Origin: Shewanella fidelis ATCC BAA-318
Lineage (GTDB): Bacteria; Pseudomonadota; Gammaproteobacteria; Enterobacterales; Shewanellaceae
DNA length: 64,000 nucleotides
NCBI RefSeq assembly: GCF_000518605.1
Contig: NZ_JADX01000014.1
Coordinates: forward strand, 62,001 to 126,000
Direction: 5' to 3'
This document shows positions 34,705 to 44,190 of the stretch, piece after piece; the stretch's first letter is position 1; each line of letters opens with the position of its first letter. Under the pieces are notes generated by a model, which saw nothing but the letters and a program-made list of their open reading frames with translations, was not told where the DNA came from and searched no databases. Position numbers and translations under genes: made by a program.

Positions 34705-34992
34705 CTATTCCACTTCGAAACGGCACTGCTTATTGGGTTGTGCCAGTTTAATATCATGCTGATTTAATACTTGCTCAGTTAGTTTTATGAGCTTATGTCT
34801 ATCGACAAGGGCACGATTCAAGGCTGCAGGAGAGTCAAACATAAACCGGATAACTAGGCTACTAGATACTTATGCAAAATCGACCTGGTGGGTTAACCAA
34901 CTAAAACCGCTATCCTGCAGTTTTGCTCGCTCACATACAATGGTTAACGCGCTACAAATTAATTTATCAATTTTCTTTTCTGTTTTAGTCAT
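34705..34992 (-). pseudogene. Small gene interrupted by one in-frame stop codon
   Basis: Reading leftward from ATG at 34992, the frame begins MTKTEKKIDKLICSALTIVC and continues ERAKLQDSGFSWLTHQVDFA before a TAA at 34872-34870 (codon 41). The same frame then runs on coherently (SSLVIRFMFDSPAALNRALV) to a TAG at 34705, 95 codons in all. The layout resembles a Shewanella family of about 100 residues, with a WLTH motif followed by a hydrophobic strand, that I recall being annotated as Fis-type regulators. One base change would account for the break. Readthrough or a sequencing error are other explanations. Confidence 0.65.
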
Positions 34993-35125
34993 TCATAGCC
35001 CTCTGTTTTTATTATCGCCTTAGCTTATCAGTATGTGCTGCTCACACAAACGAGTAGCCATTCATAATGATTGAATTTCAGTTTCAGACGCGGTAAAACA
35101 ATAGTTACCATCAGATAAAAAAGTC

Positions 35126-35749
35126 ATGAATGTGAGCACTCTTCCCTATTCTCAATCTTGTGAAAATAATAAATCAGCCATTGCGGCAGTGATAGAGCCT
35201 TGTTTTAGTCAAGCTACCCAAGTCATAGAAATAGGCAGTGGCACCGGCCAACATGCGGTGCATTTTGCCAAATTGATGCCCCATTTAATTTGGCAAACCA
35301 CTGATCAAAGCGCTTACCATGCGGGTATCAATGCTTGGCTAGCCGAAGAGCCAAGCCCAAACTTACGTCCACCGCTTACCCTCGATGTTAGCCAACCATG
35401 GCCGGTTAAAGCGCTCGGAAAACCGATTATTGACGGCATCTTTAGTGCAAATACCTTACACATTATGTCTAAAGCTATGGTTGAGGACTTTTTTAAAGGA
35501 ATCGGCGAGCATTTGGCGCTACACGGGCAACTGTGTATCTATGGTCCGTTTAACTATAATGGCCAATACACCAGCGATAGCAATCGTAACTTCGATTTAT
35601 GGTTATATGAGCAAAATAATCAAAGCGCTATTCGCGATATAGAGTGGATTATTGATTTAGCCAATCAGCAGGGCATAGTGTTGATCACAGATCACCCTAT
35701 GCCTGCCAATAACCGTTTACTTCACTTTGAAAAGCAGCGTGAAATATAA
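35126..35749 (+). CDS. DUF938-family SAM-dependent methyltransferase
   Basis: This 207-residue cytosolic protein begins with a conserved LPYSQSCENNKSAIAAVIEP segment. The S-adenosylmethionine-binding motif VIEIGSGTGQHAVHFA is near residue 37, and the later DGIFSANTLHIMS and YGPFNYNGQYTSDSN blocks are typical of DUF938. The methyl acceptor is unknown. The ribosome-binding site is weak. It converges on the YjjG-like gene with a gap of only 14 bases. Confidence 0.87.
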   Translation: MNVSTLPYSQSCENNKSAIAAVIEPCFSQATQVIEIGSGTGQHAVHFAKLMPHLIWQTTDQSAYHAGINAWLAEEPSPNLRPPLTLDVSQPWPVKALGKPIIDGIFSANTLHIMSKAMVEDFFKGIGEHLALHGQLCIYGPFNYNGQYTSDSNRNFDLWLYEQNNQSAIRDIEWIIDLANQQGIVLITDHPMPANNRLLHFEKQREI

Positions 35750-35763
35750 ACCGCAGTTCACAT

Positions 35764-36438
35764 TTAAGCCGCTAATATCTGGCGTAACTCACACAGGCTA
35801 CTCACTTGGTAATCTGGCGTAATGTCATGGGGCTTTTCAGCACCATGACTATTAAGCCAGCAGGTATGAATACCGGCATTAATGCCGCCTAAGATATCCG
35901 AATGCGGGTTATCTCCCACCATTAATACCGAGCTTCTCTCAGGATCACCCATCATAGATAACGCATGATTAAAAATTCCGACATCGGGCTTGGCAATTCC
36001 CACCTCTTCTGAGATCACTAACGGCGAAAACCGGTTGGCTAAGCCCACTTTTTCCAAACGCACGTTTTGCAACTCTGTAAAGCCGTTGGTAATGATCCCC
36101 ATATTCACTCGCCCTGTTAGCGAATCAATCAGTTCTTGTGCCCCGGGGAGCAGTTGACAAATGTCCGCCATAGCGCTTAAAAAGCCGCTATTAAGCGTTT
36201 GAGTTGAAACTGTTAGTTTGTCTGCCCATTCGGTAAAACGAATATTTTGTAGTTCTTGCGCGGTCAACTTTCCATCTTGATAGTCAACCCAAAGCGGTTG
36301 ATTAACCGCTTGGTAGTGAGCAAAATCTTGCAGGGTAAAATCAACATCAAATCGAGAAAACATCAGCTGTAAGCCTTGAAAAGCATCAAAATGAAACAAG
36401 GTCTCATCAGCGTCAAAAAGTACCCATTTATACTGCAT
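35764..36438 (-). CDS. yjjG: Pyrimidine 5'-nucleotidase YjjG
   Basis: This 224-residue HAD-superfamily phosphatase dephosphorylates pyrimidine nucleoside monophosphates and helps clear non-canonical nucleotides. HAD motif I is FDADETLF (about residues 8-15). Motif II is GIITNGFTELQ, and motif IV is MVGDNPHSDILGGINAGIHTCW near residue 180. ATG at 36438 with AGGA 5 bases upstream gives almost the E. coli length (225); an upstream in-frame extension to 36522 is not supported. It is monocistronic. Confidence 0.9.
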   Translation of the reverse strand: MQYKWVLFDADETLFHFDAFQGLQLMFSRFDVDFTLQDFAHYQAVNQPLWVDYQDGKLTAQELQNIRFTEWADKLTVSTQTLNSGFLSAMADICQLLPGAQELIDSLTGRVNMGIITNGFTELQNVRLEKVGLANRFSPLVISEEVGIAKPDVGIFNHALSMMGDPERSSVLMVGDNPHSDILGGINAGIHTCWLNSHGAEKPHDITPDYQVSSLCELRQILAA

Positions 36439-36515
36439 GTCTATCCTAATTAAATGAATACAGCAATCGCTGTTTATTTTTGTAAATACCGCCCTAAGTG
36501 AAAGAGCGATACATA

Positions 36516-36618
36516 ATACCAATCAACAAAAACATTAACCCGCACTGCGAAAATATAGTGGTTTAGAGGCACCGAGTGAAAAGCTCTGATTAGAGCAAGC
36601 TCTAATACTGATTGGCAT
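36516..36618. repeat. Short inverted-repeat element, related to the one at 58.1 kb
   Basis: About 103 bases are bounded by ATACCAATCA on the left and TGATTGGCAT on the right, inverted with 9 of 10 matches. Inside are GTTTAGAGGCAC and CGAGTGAAAAGC, which match GTTTAGCGGCAC and CGAGTGAAGAGC of the larger element at 58110-58374. An 8-base hairpin (ATTAGAGC / GCTCTAAT, AA loop) lies at 36589-36606. It encodes no protein. It looks like an internally deleted copy of a MITE-like element. Confidence 0.6.
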
Positions 36619-36801
36619 AGGGTGCGCCAAGGTTAGCTCAGTTGTCCCCTCCTTGTCTAACCCATTTATCAAGGCAATAAAAAGCGCCTATCGTAATCAA
36701 ATTTACGCTAGACGCTATATTGGCCGTTTATTTACAGTAACTGTTGCAGCTAGATTTCGACACTTAATTATACTGTGGTTCTATTACAACCCGCTGAATG
36801 A

Positions 36802-38592
36802 CTAAAAAGCGCTATCAGCAAACTCAATAATATCTTCGCTGGCTAGCTCTATTTGCTTAACTAAGCTTGTTGTTTGCACCGCCCAATAACCCATAAAAAA
36901 CTTAGCCGTTGCCAGTTTATCATGGTAAAAAGCACTATTTTTAGCGCCTTCATCTAAGCGCTGTAGCGCTTTTTCCGCCATTCGAGTCCACATCCAAGCT
37001 AGCGCAGTGATCCCCGAAATTTGCAAATAAGCCATAGAAGCTGCGCCAATCACATCAGGATTTCTCGCTGCCTGAGTCACGATATAGTTGGTTGCTTTTT
37101 CCAGATCAGCAGCGGCACTCATTAAACCTGTAATGTAAGGTTTCATGGCAGTTTGCTGACTATTAGCTGCGATCAAATTTTTAACTAATTCAGACCATAG
37201 CTTAAGGGTTTCGCCTTTATCTGCCAGTAGTTTTCGCCCAACAAGATCTAAAGCTTGTACGCCATTGGTTCCTTCATAAATCATCGCGATTCGACTATCA
37301 CGCACAAACTGCTCCATGCCCCACTCATGAATATAACCGTGACCACCGAAGACTTGTTGCGCATCTACGCAAGCTTTAAAACCGAGCTCTGTAACAAAAC
37401 CTTTTACAACAGGTGTAAATAAGGCAGCTAATTGCGCGGCGGATTTCGCTTGTAAAGGGTCACTATGTCGCTCAGCCTCATCAAGCCACAAAGCTTGCTG
37501 GCCCATTAATGCACGGCAACCTTGATTAAATGCTTTTTGCGATAACAACATTCGTCGCACATCACCATGGACTAATATGGAGTCAGCCGCTTGCTCTGGC
37601 TGTTTTACGCCACTTAATGCCCGCCCCTGCACACGATCTTTGGCATAAGCTAACGCATTTTGATAAGCAATCTCAGACACGCCTAAGCCTTGTAAACCAA
37701 CACCTAACCTTGCTTGATTCATCATGGTAAACATCGCGCGTAAGCCTTGGTGAGGTTCCCCCACCAGCTCACCGATAGCTGCATCAAAGTTCATCACACA
37801 TGTTGAATTACCGTGGATCCCCATCTTATGCTCAAGACTTGCGGCACTGACATTATTTGGCTCGCCTAAGGTACCGTCGTCATTGATGAGCAATTTAGGC
37901 ACCACAAACAGAGAGATCCCTTTCACCCCTTTTGGCGCATCTGGAAGCCTTGCTAGCACCAAATGAACAATATTGTCGGTAAGATTATGATCACCAGAGG
38001 AGATAAAAATCTTCTCACCACTAATCGCATACTTATCATCAGCAACAGGAGTGGCTTTTGTCCGCAATAGCGCCAAATCCGTTCCTGCATGAGACTCTGT
38101 AAGGTTCATGGTGCCAGTCCACTCACCACTAACTAACTTTTCTAAATATTTCGCTTTTAGCGCATCATTACCATGAGCATGAATAGCAGCGTAAGCACCA
38201 TGAGTTAAGCCTGGATACATAGCAAAAGCCATATTGGTTGCAGTCTTCATCTCAGTCGCAAACACGCCAACAACTTCAGGAAGTCCTTGCCCCCCATACT
38301 CAGGATCACAGGTGAGAGTTGGCCAACCGTTATCAATGTACTGTTGATAAGCATCTTTAAAGCCTTGCGGCGTAACAACCTGACCATTTTCTAATCGGCA
38401 GCCCTCAACATCGCCACTACCATTTATTGGTAACATAATCTCAGTGCTAAAATCAGCTACACCTTGAAGTACGGCATCAATTAACTCAGGGTCAATCTCT
38501 TCAAACCCTTGCAGTTCGGGCTTTTGATAAATATTCAGTAACTCTTGCAAAATAAACTGATAGTCTTGCATTGGCGCTTGGTAGATAGGCAT
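36802..38592 (-). CDS. Acyl-CoA dehydrogenase with C-terminal extension
   Basis: This 596-residue FAD enzyme oxidises acyl-CoA at the alpha-beta bond. The first part has the family blocks GWPTLTCDPEYGGQGLPEVVG and TMNLTESHAGTDLALLRTKA (FAD and substrate binding). The catalytic-base region is RDSRIAMIYEGTNGVQALDLVGRKL (about residues 420-445), with the usual glutamate. The extra C-terminal domain of about 130 residues is that of the long family members (Pfam Acyl-CoA_dh_C), a group that includes DmdC-type methylthiopropanoyl-CoA dehydrogenases. The exact substrate is unclear. AAAGGG precedes the ATG. No beta-oxidation gene lies beside it. Confidence 0.9.
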   Translation of the reverse strand: MPIYQAPMQDYQFILQELLNIYQKPELQGFEEIDPELIDAVLQGVADFSTEIMLPINGSGDVEGCRLENGQVVTPQGFKDAYQQYIDNGWPTLTCDPEYGGQGLPEVVGVFATEMKTATNMAFAMYPGLTHGAYAAIHAHGNDALKAKYLEKLVSGEWTGTMNLTESHAGTDLALLRTKATPVADDKYAISGEKIFISSGDHNLTDNIVHLVLARLPDAPKGVKGISLFVVPKLLINDDGTLGEPNNVSAASLEHKMGIHGNSTCVMNFDAAIGELVGEPHQGLRAMFTMMNQARLGVGLQGLGVSEIAYQNALAYAKDRVQGRALSGVKQPEQAADSILVHGDVRRMLLSQKAFNQGCRALMGQQALWLDEAERHSDPLQAKSAAQLAALFTPVVKGFVTELGFKACVDAQQVFGGHGYIHEWGMEQFVRDSRIAMIYEGTNGVQALDLVGRKLLADKGETLKLWSELVKNLIAANSQQTAMKPYITGLMSAAADLEKATNYIVTQAARNPDVIGAASMAYLQISGITALAWMWTRMAEKALQRLDEGAKNSAFYHDKLATAKFFMGYWAVQTTSLVKQIELASEDIIEFADSAF

Positions 38593-38976
38593 AAAACATC
38601 CCTTTTTTATCGTTTCTTATAATTAATGGTCGGTGCTCTGACCAGCTTTTAACCAACATAACCAAATTTGTACAAAAACACAGCTACTTTTTGTCTCGTT
38701 AATGAGTGTTCCCGCGAACTCGCAGCCACCGCCACGAATGCAGAGCTCACTCACTTCCCCCGAAAACGGATCTCAGCCAATTATTCAGTCGCGTAATTAG
38801 ACGCTAAATCACTCAGTTGGCAGCATTAAGCTCGTTTTATCTTGCTAATTAGCTTTTGTTTGCTCAACAGAACAGCATTACCGCAAATACGTGTAAAAGA
38901 ATGCTTATCGCGCTTAAAAAAACGGGGTAAGCTAAGCGAACTAAATGATGATAACGCTTTGAAAGGACAACACCTC
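38593..38976. other. Gene-free stretch, 380 bases
   Basis: Sequence between two divergent genes, holding their promoters. No hairpin terminator, small gene or named operator was recognised. Confidence 0.4.
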
Positions 38977-39822
38977 ATGGGTTCGGTCACAACCAAAAAA
39001 CACGAAAATGGATTAGACTACGTCGATGTAAATACCCCTTTGTGTAAAGCTCGAATTTTTCTTCAAGGTGCACAAATTGATTATTTTGAACCTGTAGGTC
39101 AAAAGCCACTACTGTGGGTTTCAAGTGCAGATGATTATCAACCTGGAAACGGAATTCGAGGCGGGATCCCGGTCTGTTGGCCTTGGTTTGGTATGTCCGA
39201 CAATCCAGACTTTCCTCAACATGGTTTTGCCCGTACTCGTATTTGGTCACTAGAATCAGTGAAAATGCACGATCAAGTTGTTGATCTAAAGTTTAGCCTT
39301 AACATTAGCGAAGAAGATAAACAGTACTGGCCCCACGATACTGAAGTCGCAGTGTTAATGACACTAAGCGATACCTTAAGCGTCAGCCTAGTTAATACCA
39401 ATCACAGCGATTATGAAGTAAGCCTCACTCAAGCATTACATACCTATTTCCCTATTGAAGATATCCATCAATTAAAGGCTACAGGCTTTAGCGGAGCTAA
39501 ATATATTGAGTTTGGTGAGGGACCTTTCCCACAACAGCAAGATGACGTTGATTTCATCAAAGAAACTGACCGTGTATATACCGAGTTAGCAGAAGTTCAA
39601 CAGTTGCATACACCCAATGGCATCATTGAGGTTAAGCGCGAACATAGCAGTAGCGCTGTACTTTGGAATCCTTGGATTGACAAATCAACTCGTTTGTCAC
39701 GATTTAACAGCGATGATTATCTCACTATGGTTTGCTTAGAAGCTGCAAATGTACTTGAAGATAACGTTGTTTTAGCGCCAAACGAAAGCCACACTTTAAC
39801 AACCCACATTCGTTGGAAGTAA
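38977..39822 (+). CDS. D-hexose-6-phosphate mutarotase (YeaD-like)
   Basis: This 281-residue aldose-1-epimerase-fold enzyme interconverts alpha and beta forms of glucose-6-phosphate. It contains LFLQGAQIDYFEP-type strands near the start (FLQGAQIDYFEPVGQKPLLW), then GIRGGIPVCWPWFG (about residue 62) and FPQHGFARTR with the catalytic histidine. LTQALHTYF and the C-terminal WNPWIDKS follow. ATG at 38977 has AAAGGA about 10 bases upstream; an earlier in-frame start near 38842 has neither a family match nor a ribosome-binding site. It is monocistronic, with a hairpin after it. Confidence 0.9.
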   Translation: MGSVTTKKHENGLDYVDVNTPLCKARIFLQGAQIDYFEPVGQKPLLWVSSADDYQPGNGIRGGIPVCWPWFGMSDNPDFPQHGFARTRIWSLESVKMHDQVVDLKFSLNISEEDKQYWPHDTEVAVLMTLSDTLSVSLVNTNHSDYEVSLTQALHTYFPIEDIHQLKATGFSGAKYIEFGEGPFPQQQDDVDFIKETDRVYTELAEVQQLHTPNGIIEVKREHSSSAVLWNPWIDKSTRLSRFNSDDYLTMVCLEAANVLEDNVVLAPNESHTLTTHIRWK

Positions 39823-39865
39823 GCTCCTAGTGAGCTTAATCAGTAGATAACTGATAATGTTAACT

Positions 39866-39900
39866 TGGTCAGCAGTGTCATTTGTTCACTGCTGACCATT
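39866..39900 (+). terminator. Long-stem hairpin after the mutarotase gene
   Basis: A perfect 12-base stem (TGGTCAGCAGTG / CACTGCTGACCA) with a 9-base loop is followed by a weak TTTAA tail. Confidence 0.6.
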
Positions 39901-39947
39901 TAAGTTAATTTGCCCCTCTTTTCCACTCATATTGATGGCTCACCAAG

Positions 39948-40295
39948 TCAATTGATATCCAACTGCTCTCCTAGCATTGGACCGCTAAATTGAGGTGTTG
40001 TATCACTATGATGCTCACAATTATGAGTATTCACAGTCGCGATAGAAAATACAAAAATAATAAAGAACAATAGATTACCAAATAAAAGGTAAGGCAAATT
40101 TCCTGAAGTTCTTATTGCTATGGCTACACCCGCCACTAAATTTAACCCTAACAATGCAAACATCATATTGACTAGCAAGTCTGCACTCTCTATCACATGC
40201 AAATAATGAAAAATTGCCATTAACACCAATAAGCAGCTGCAAACAGCAGGAACAAAAATTAACAACCACGCAAGATTTCTCAAAGTTAACCTCAT
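39948..40295 (-). CDS. Uncharacterised membrane protein
   Basis: This protein of about 115 residues has three hydrophobic spans (LLIFVPAVCSCLLVLMAIFHYL; MMFALLGLNLVAGVAIAI; LLFGNLLFFIIFVFSI) and a polar C-terminal tail of about 30 residues with NTHNCEHHSDTT, a His/Cys-rich stretch that might bind a metal. I do not recognise the family. The start is uncertain: ATG at 40295 is used, TTG at 40304 is also possible, and neither has a strong ribosome-binding site. Confidence 0.55.
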   Translation of the reverse strand: MRLTLRNLAWLLIFVPAVCSCLLVLMAIFHYLHVIESADLLVNMMFALLGLNLVAGVAIAIRTSGNLPYLLFGNLLFFIIFVFSIATVNTHNCEHHSDTTPQFSGPMLGEQLDIN

Positions 40296-40304
40296 ATTTG
40301 TCAA

Positions 40305-40645
40305 TACTGCTGACTAAATCTGTAACCTACAAAGTTTTTTAGCCAAAAGAACAACGAAACGGATCCGTCACGCTCTTTGTTGAGCAAATCAGTAACAAAT
40401 GGTTCAACTTGTATCAGTCAAACTTGCAATCTGCGTCCTTTTATTCGAACTACATCACATTTTATCAGCTATCGTCAGCGACTCTCAGTCATCACAAACA
40501 AAGCAAAACCCGTAAATTAATGTGTTTTGTTGCTGATTTAAGGTGTTAGAATCAAGTGACTATACTCAGGAGCAGCCAGTTACAAATTTCCACTTCAATG
40601 GCATACAGCAACAAAGCTAAGTTTTAGCAAACAACAGATGGGATC
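40305..40645. other. Gene-free stretch, 340 bases
   Basis: Upstream region of the rightward YdbH-like gene and of the leftward membrane gene. I recognise no operator, riboswitch or terminator in it; TACATCACATTT near 40450 is at best half of a CRP-like site. Confidence 0.35.
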
Positions 40646-40651
40646 TTGCCA

Positions 40652-43600
40652 GTGCAACAGGCGAAACAAAAATCTTGGCGGCAACAAGCGAGTCGATACC
40701 TAATCATCGCTTTGGTTAGCTGTGGATTAATGATTGCTATCGTGTTGGGGATAACGCTGAAGTTCTACCAAAAGATCGCTCTTGACCTTGCTAACCACTA
40801 TTTAGCTAACTATAACACGCAAGTCTCACAGCTCGCTTTTCGGCCCAAAAGCTTAAATCAATGGCATATTTCAAACATAAAACTCAAGGTTGATGACACT
40901 GACATCACCCTAACAAATGTCGATTTAAGCTTTGCCAAAGACACAAAACCTTGGATGATGAAGGTCAGCGATGTAAAGGCTTTATCTGTTGATAATGTCG
41001 AGGTTGAGCTGGCACCTGATGCGTTATGGCTTTCAGAGTCATCGTCTAATGCTACGGGGCCTGCTGTTGGTCTTGATTTTGATTCTCTGCCCGAGCTTAA
41101 GCTTAATCACACCCGTATTACCCTTAAAGGCGTTGAGCCTGATAGACTGACAGTGGATCTACAAAACCTCAGTTTAAATAAATTTGGCCAACTTAATAGC
41201 CAGATTAATGTTAATCAGAAGCCGCTACTGACATTAGCAGCAGAGCTAAGTGACACTAAGTGGCGTACACACAGCAGCTTAGATATCGGCTTATTACACT
41301 CTTTTATTCGACAACTTGCAGCAAATGAGCAGGTGCTATTACACAACAATAGCGCTGTAGCGGCTTCAGGCCAAAGCCTACTAGCACCGCTATATCAGCT
41401 TGCTGAAGCAATAGATAACAAACATATTCAGATTAATGCCATTCTCAATTCGACATTAAGCTTGGATCTAAAAACAGCGCAAATTAGCTCACAGCACAAT
41501 TTTAGCCAAACCAGTATAGTATTGGAAAATTTTGCACACGCTGTGCTAAAACCAATAAGTCTTGATCCTGACAAAGAAAATAAGCACACAGATATAAGCA
41601 TCGATATATCAGGCCATATTACTGAACCCACACTCACTTTGTCTGCTTTTACGCTGCCGCTATCGGTTGAGAGTGATGCTCAGCTACAAAAGCTCCTCAA
41701 AAAACTCAATGACAAGCCACTTGCCCAAGGGTTCAGCCAGTTGTATCAACAGTTGCGTTTAACTAGCAAAACAGAGCTAGCTCGCCAAACAATGCATCCA
41801 GAATTTGTGCTCAGTTTATCTAAAGGTTTAACTTATCGCTTTGCAGAAAATACGCTAATGGCACCGTCGCTATCGCTCAGCCTTAAACACAGTAAACTTC
41901 AAGCAGAAATGGCCTTAGAAGCGATAACTTTGGCAGCAAACAACACAGAATCAAGTTTCCAACTCGATGCTGATTGGCTATTTAGCGCAAACCATGAGCA
42001 AACATTAATCCTCAACAATTTGTGGCCAACGCTTAAGCAACTCCCCTACCAAATCAGTTTTGATAACTCGACCGTTAGCCTTGGCGGCAGTTTGGCGTTT
42101 AACCAATCAGCGACGGCTCCTCAGTTCACGATTAGCCTTGCTAAAGGTGCAGAGCAAATAACAAAAGGGATCTTACTCACACAGTTAACCACTCAAGGTA
42201 AGCGAACACAAAATGAACCAGAAGACGCAATAAAAACCAAGCTACACATTGCCCAGACTCAATTAACTCTCAATTCAGCGATTAACTATCAATTAAAACT
42301 AGCTGATAAAGCTGAAACTATTAATCACAGTACACTGACTTTACCTAAATTAAGTTATAAGTTAACTGACCTAAATGCTAAATTGCTAACCCACAATGAG
42401 CTTGAGCAACAATATGAACTGAGTATCGCCAACGCGAAACTTGAGCTACACAAACTGATGCAGCTAGCATTTAACTCAGCAAGCAGCGACATTACGTCAA
42501 ACCCTATTCAGAAAGCTAAACAGCAACACACTCAAGCGCGTATATCGCTTGCACAACAGTTACTCTCACATAAGCTGAGCAACCAATTAAGTATCGACGT
42601 AGCAGATATTAAGCTCGATAAAGCTGGCTACAACCGCCCCGAAACCAAAAGTAACCAAAATAAACAATTTGCTAAGAGACGCCATTCAAAACAAAAGCTC
42701 GCTGAATTTAACTCAATTAAGCTCTCACAAAGCTTGCGTTTGGACCAACAACAAATTCATACTGATGAACTATGGCAAATCAACGATTTAAGCTTAACTA
42801 GCCAACATGGCCTCGCCCTCCAGCCTAGTAACTTAAAACATTTCAGCCTTAACGGTGACTGGCAATTTAATAGCGAGTTTGCACCTATCTTGGCTTTCTT
42901 AAGCCAAACAGATAGTTTACCTGATGCTCTTGAGATCGATGGTAACGCAGAGGTTGCTTTGCACTATCAATTACAACAAAGCCAAAATCTCGCATTTAAC
43001 GCAAGTTTAGCGCCGCAGGTGCAAGAGATCAGCGGAAGTGTAAATAACCTGCCGTTTGAAGGCGGTAACATGAGCACTCAATGCCAATTTAACTGGCAGC
43101 AAGATCACCACAAACAACGTAAAAGTGTTTTTAACTGCGACAATATTAATCTATCACTGCAAGCATTTAACCCTGGCGTGTTAATCACAGATATTGGTGC
43201 TGTAGCAGCTGTAAAGTTTGAAAGTGGCTCATATGCGGCTGAATTAGAAAGCGAGTCAAATAATGAGCCATCGAAAAACAGTAATAACCTGGCTTTAGCT
43301 AAACATTTACTTGGTGTGAAACAGGCATCTGTAGCATTAACAGCAAAAGGAGATTTACTAGGAGGTCAATTATTGATCCCTCAGTTTCAGTTAAATCTGA
43401 AACAACCCTCCTCCGCATATTTTGTACTACAACAGATCGATCTCGATCAACTACTTGCAATCCAACCACAAGTTGGTATTGCAGCAAGTGGTATTTTTGA
43501 TGGGGTTTTGCCTGTACGTATAGAAAATGGCAAGGCCAGTGTTAGCGGCGGTCAACTAGCAGCTCGCGCCCCAGGAGGCTTAATTGCTATCGGTAATAAC

Positions 43601-43870
43601 CCTGCTGTTGAGCAAATGCGTCAAAGCCAACCCTATTTAGAGTTCGCTTTTTCTGCACTGGAACACCTTAACTATTCACAACTGTCGAGCACCTTTGATA
43701 TGGATCCCCTTGGAGATGCCATACTTAAGGTCAACGTAAAGGGAAAAAGTCGCGGCATTGAACGCCCTATCCACTTTAACTATTCTCAAGAAGAGAACAT
43801 GTTACAGTTACTGAGAAGCTTACAAATCGGCGATAATTTACAAAATCAAATCGAACGCGCAATAAACTAA
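40652..43870 (+). CDS. ydbH: YdbH-family AsmA-like intermembrane lipid-transport protein
   Basis: This protein of about 1072 residues has one N-terminal membrane anchor (YLIIALVSCGLMIAIVLGITLKF, about residues 15-37). A very long beta-strand-rich body follows, as in the AsmA-like bridge proteins that carry phospholipids from inner to outer membrane. The C-terminal block GIFDGVLPVRIENGKASVSGGQLAARAPGGLI and the final FNYSQEENMLQLLRSLQIGD are typical of YdbH. In E. coli YdbH shares this job with TamB and YhdP. The gene is followed by ynbE and ydbL, the same order as in E. coli. GTG at 40652 has GGGA 8 bases upstream; TTG at 40646 is the alternative. The middle is Asn/Lys/Gln-rich and poorly conserved. 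Confidence 0.9.
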   Translation: MQQAKQKSWRQQASRYLIIALVSCGLMIAIVLGITLKFYQKIALDLANHYLANYNTQVSQLAFRPKSLNQWHISNIKLKVDDTDITLTNVDLSFAKDTKPWMMKVSDVKALSVDNVEVELAPDALWLSESSSNATGPAVGLDFDSLPELKLNHTRITLKGVEPDRLTVDLQNLSLNKFGQLNSQINVNQKPLLTLAAELSDTKWRTHSSLDIGLLHSFIRQLAANEQVLLHNNSAVAASGQSLLAPLYQLAEAIDNKHIQINAILNSTLSLDLKTAQISSQHNFSQTSIVLENFAHAVLKPISLDPDKENKHTDISIDISGHITEPTLTLSAFTLPLSVESDAQLQKLLKKLNDKPLAQGFSQLYQQLRLTSKTELARQTMHPEFVLSLSKGLTYRFAENTLMAPSLSLSLKHSKLQAEMALEAITLAANNTESSFQLDADWLFSANHEQTLILNNLWPTLKQLPYQISFDNSTVSLGGSLAFNQSATAPQFTISLAKGAEQITKGILLTQLTTQGKRTQNEPEDAIKTKLHIAQTQLTLNSAINYQLKLADKAETINHSTLTLPKLSYKLTDLNAKLLTHNELEQQYELSIANAKLELHKLMQLAFNSASSDITSNPIQKAKQQHTQARISLAQQLLSHKLSNQLSIDVADIKLDKAGYNRPETKSNQNKQFAKRRHSKQKLAEFNSIKLSQSLRLDQQQIHTDELWQINDLSLTSQHGLALQPSNLKHFSLNGDWQFNSEFAPILAFLSQTDSLPDALEIDGNAEVALHYQLQQSQNLAFNASLAPQVQEISGSVNNLPFEGGNMSTQCQFNWQQDHHKQRKSVFNCDNINLSLQAFNPGVLITDIGAVAAVKFESGSYAAELESESNNEPSKNSNNLALAKHLLGVKQASVALTAKGDLLGGQLLIPQFQLNLKQPSSAYFVLQQIDLDQLLAIQPQVGIAASGIFDGVLPVRIENGKASVSGGQLAARAPGGLIAIGNNPAVEQMRQSQPYLEFAFSALEHLNYSQLSSTFDMDPLGDAILKVNVKGKSRGIERPIHFNYSQEENMLQLLRSLQIGDNLQNQIERAIN

Positions 43871-43964
43871 TTAAAAACCAATAACGGCTTGTATTAGCCC
43901 TTTTATCTCTTTATAAATTAACGGATACCAATATGGTTCAGTCAAATAAGGAAAGGATAAGCCA

Positions 43965-44165
43965 ATGAAAACATTGCATCGTCCTAAAACACTACTCAGT
44001 GTCATGTTAGCGCTCTATGCGTTGGTGGGTTGCAGTCCAACGGTTAAAATTGAGCCACCAGACAAGCCGATAGTCATCAACCTCAATGTTAAAATTGAGC
44101 ATGAAATAAAAATCAAAGTCGACAAAGAACTCGATCAACTGTTGGCCGATGACGAACTCTTTTAA
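43965..44165 (+). CDS. ynbE: YnbE-family lipoprotein
   Basis: This 66-residue lipoprotein has a signal peptide and a lipobox LVGCS near residues 21-25. A strand-forming tail follows (IVINLNVKIEHEIKIKVDKELDQLL) that matches YnbE. In E. coli YnbE is an outer-membrane lipoprotein that caps or multimerises with YdbH and completes the lipid bridge. It lies 94 bases after ydbH with AAAGGA before the ATG, and 25 bases before ydbL. Confidence 0.9.
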   Translation: MKTLHRPKTLLSVMLALYALVGCSPTVKIEPPDKPIVINLNVKIEHEIKIKVDKELDQLLADDELF

Positions 44166-44190
44166 GCAAAGGAATAATAGGAGACCCCCC

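Noticed and set aside
34787..35023. Rightward 78-codon frame
   Set aside because: It is antisense to the interrupted leftward gene and has no start signal or recognisable domain.
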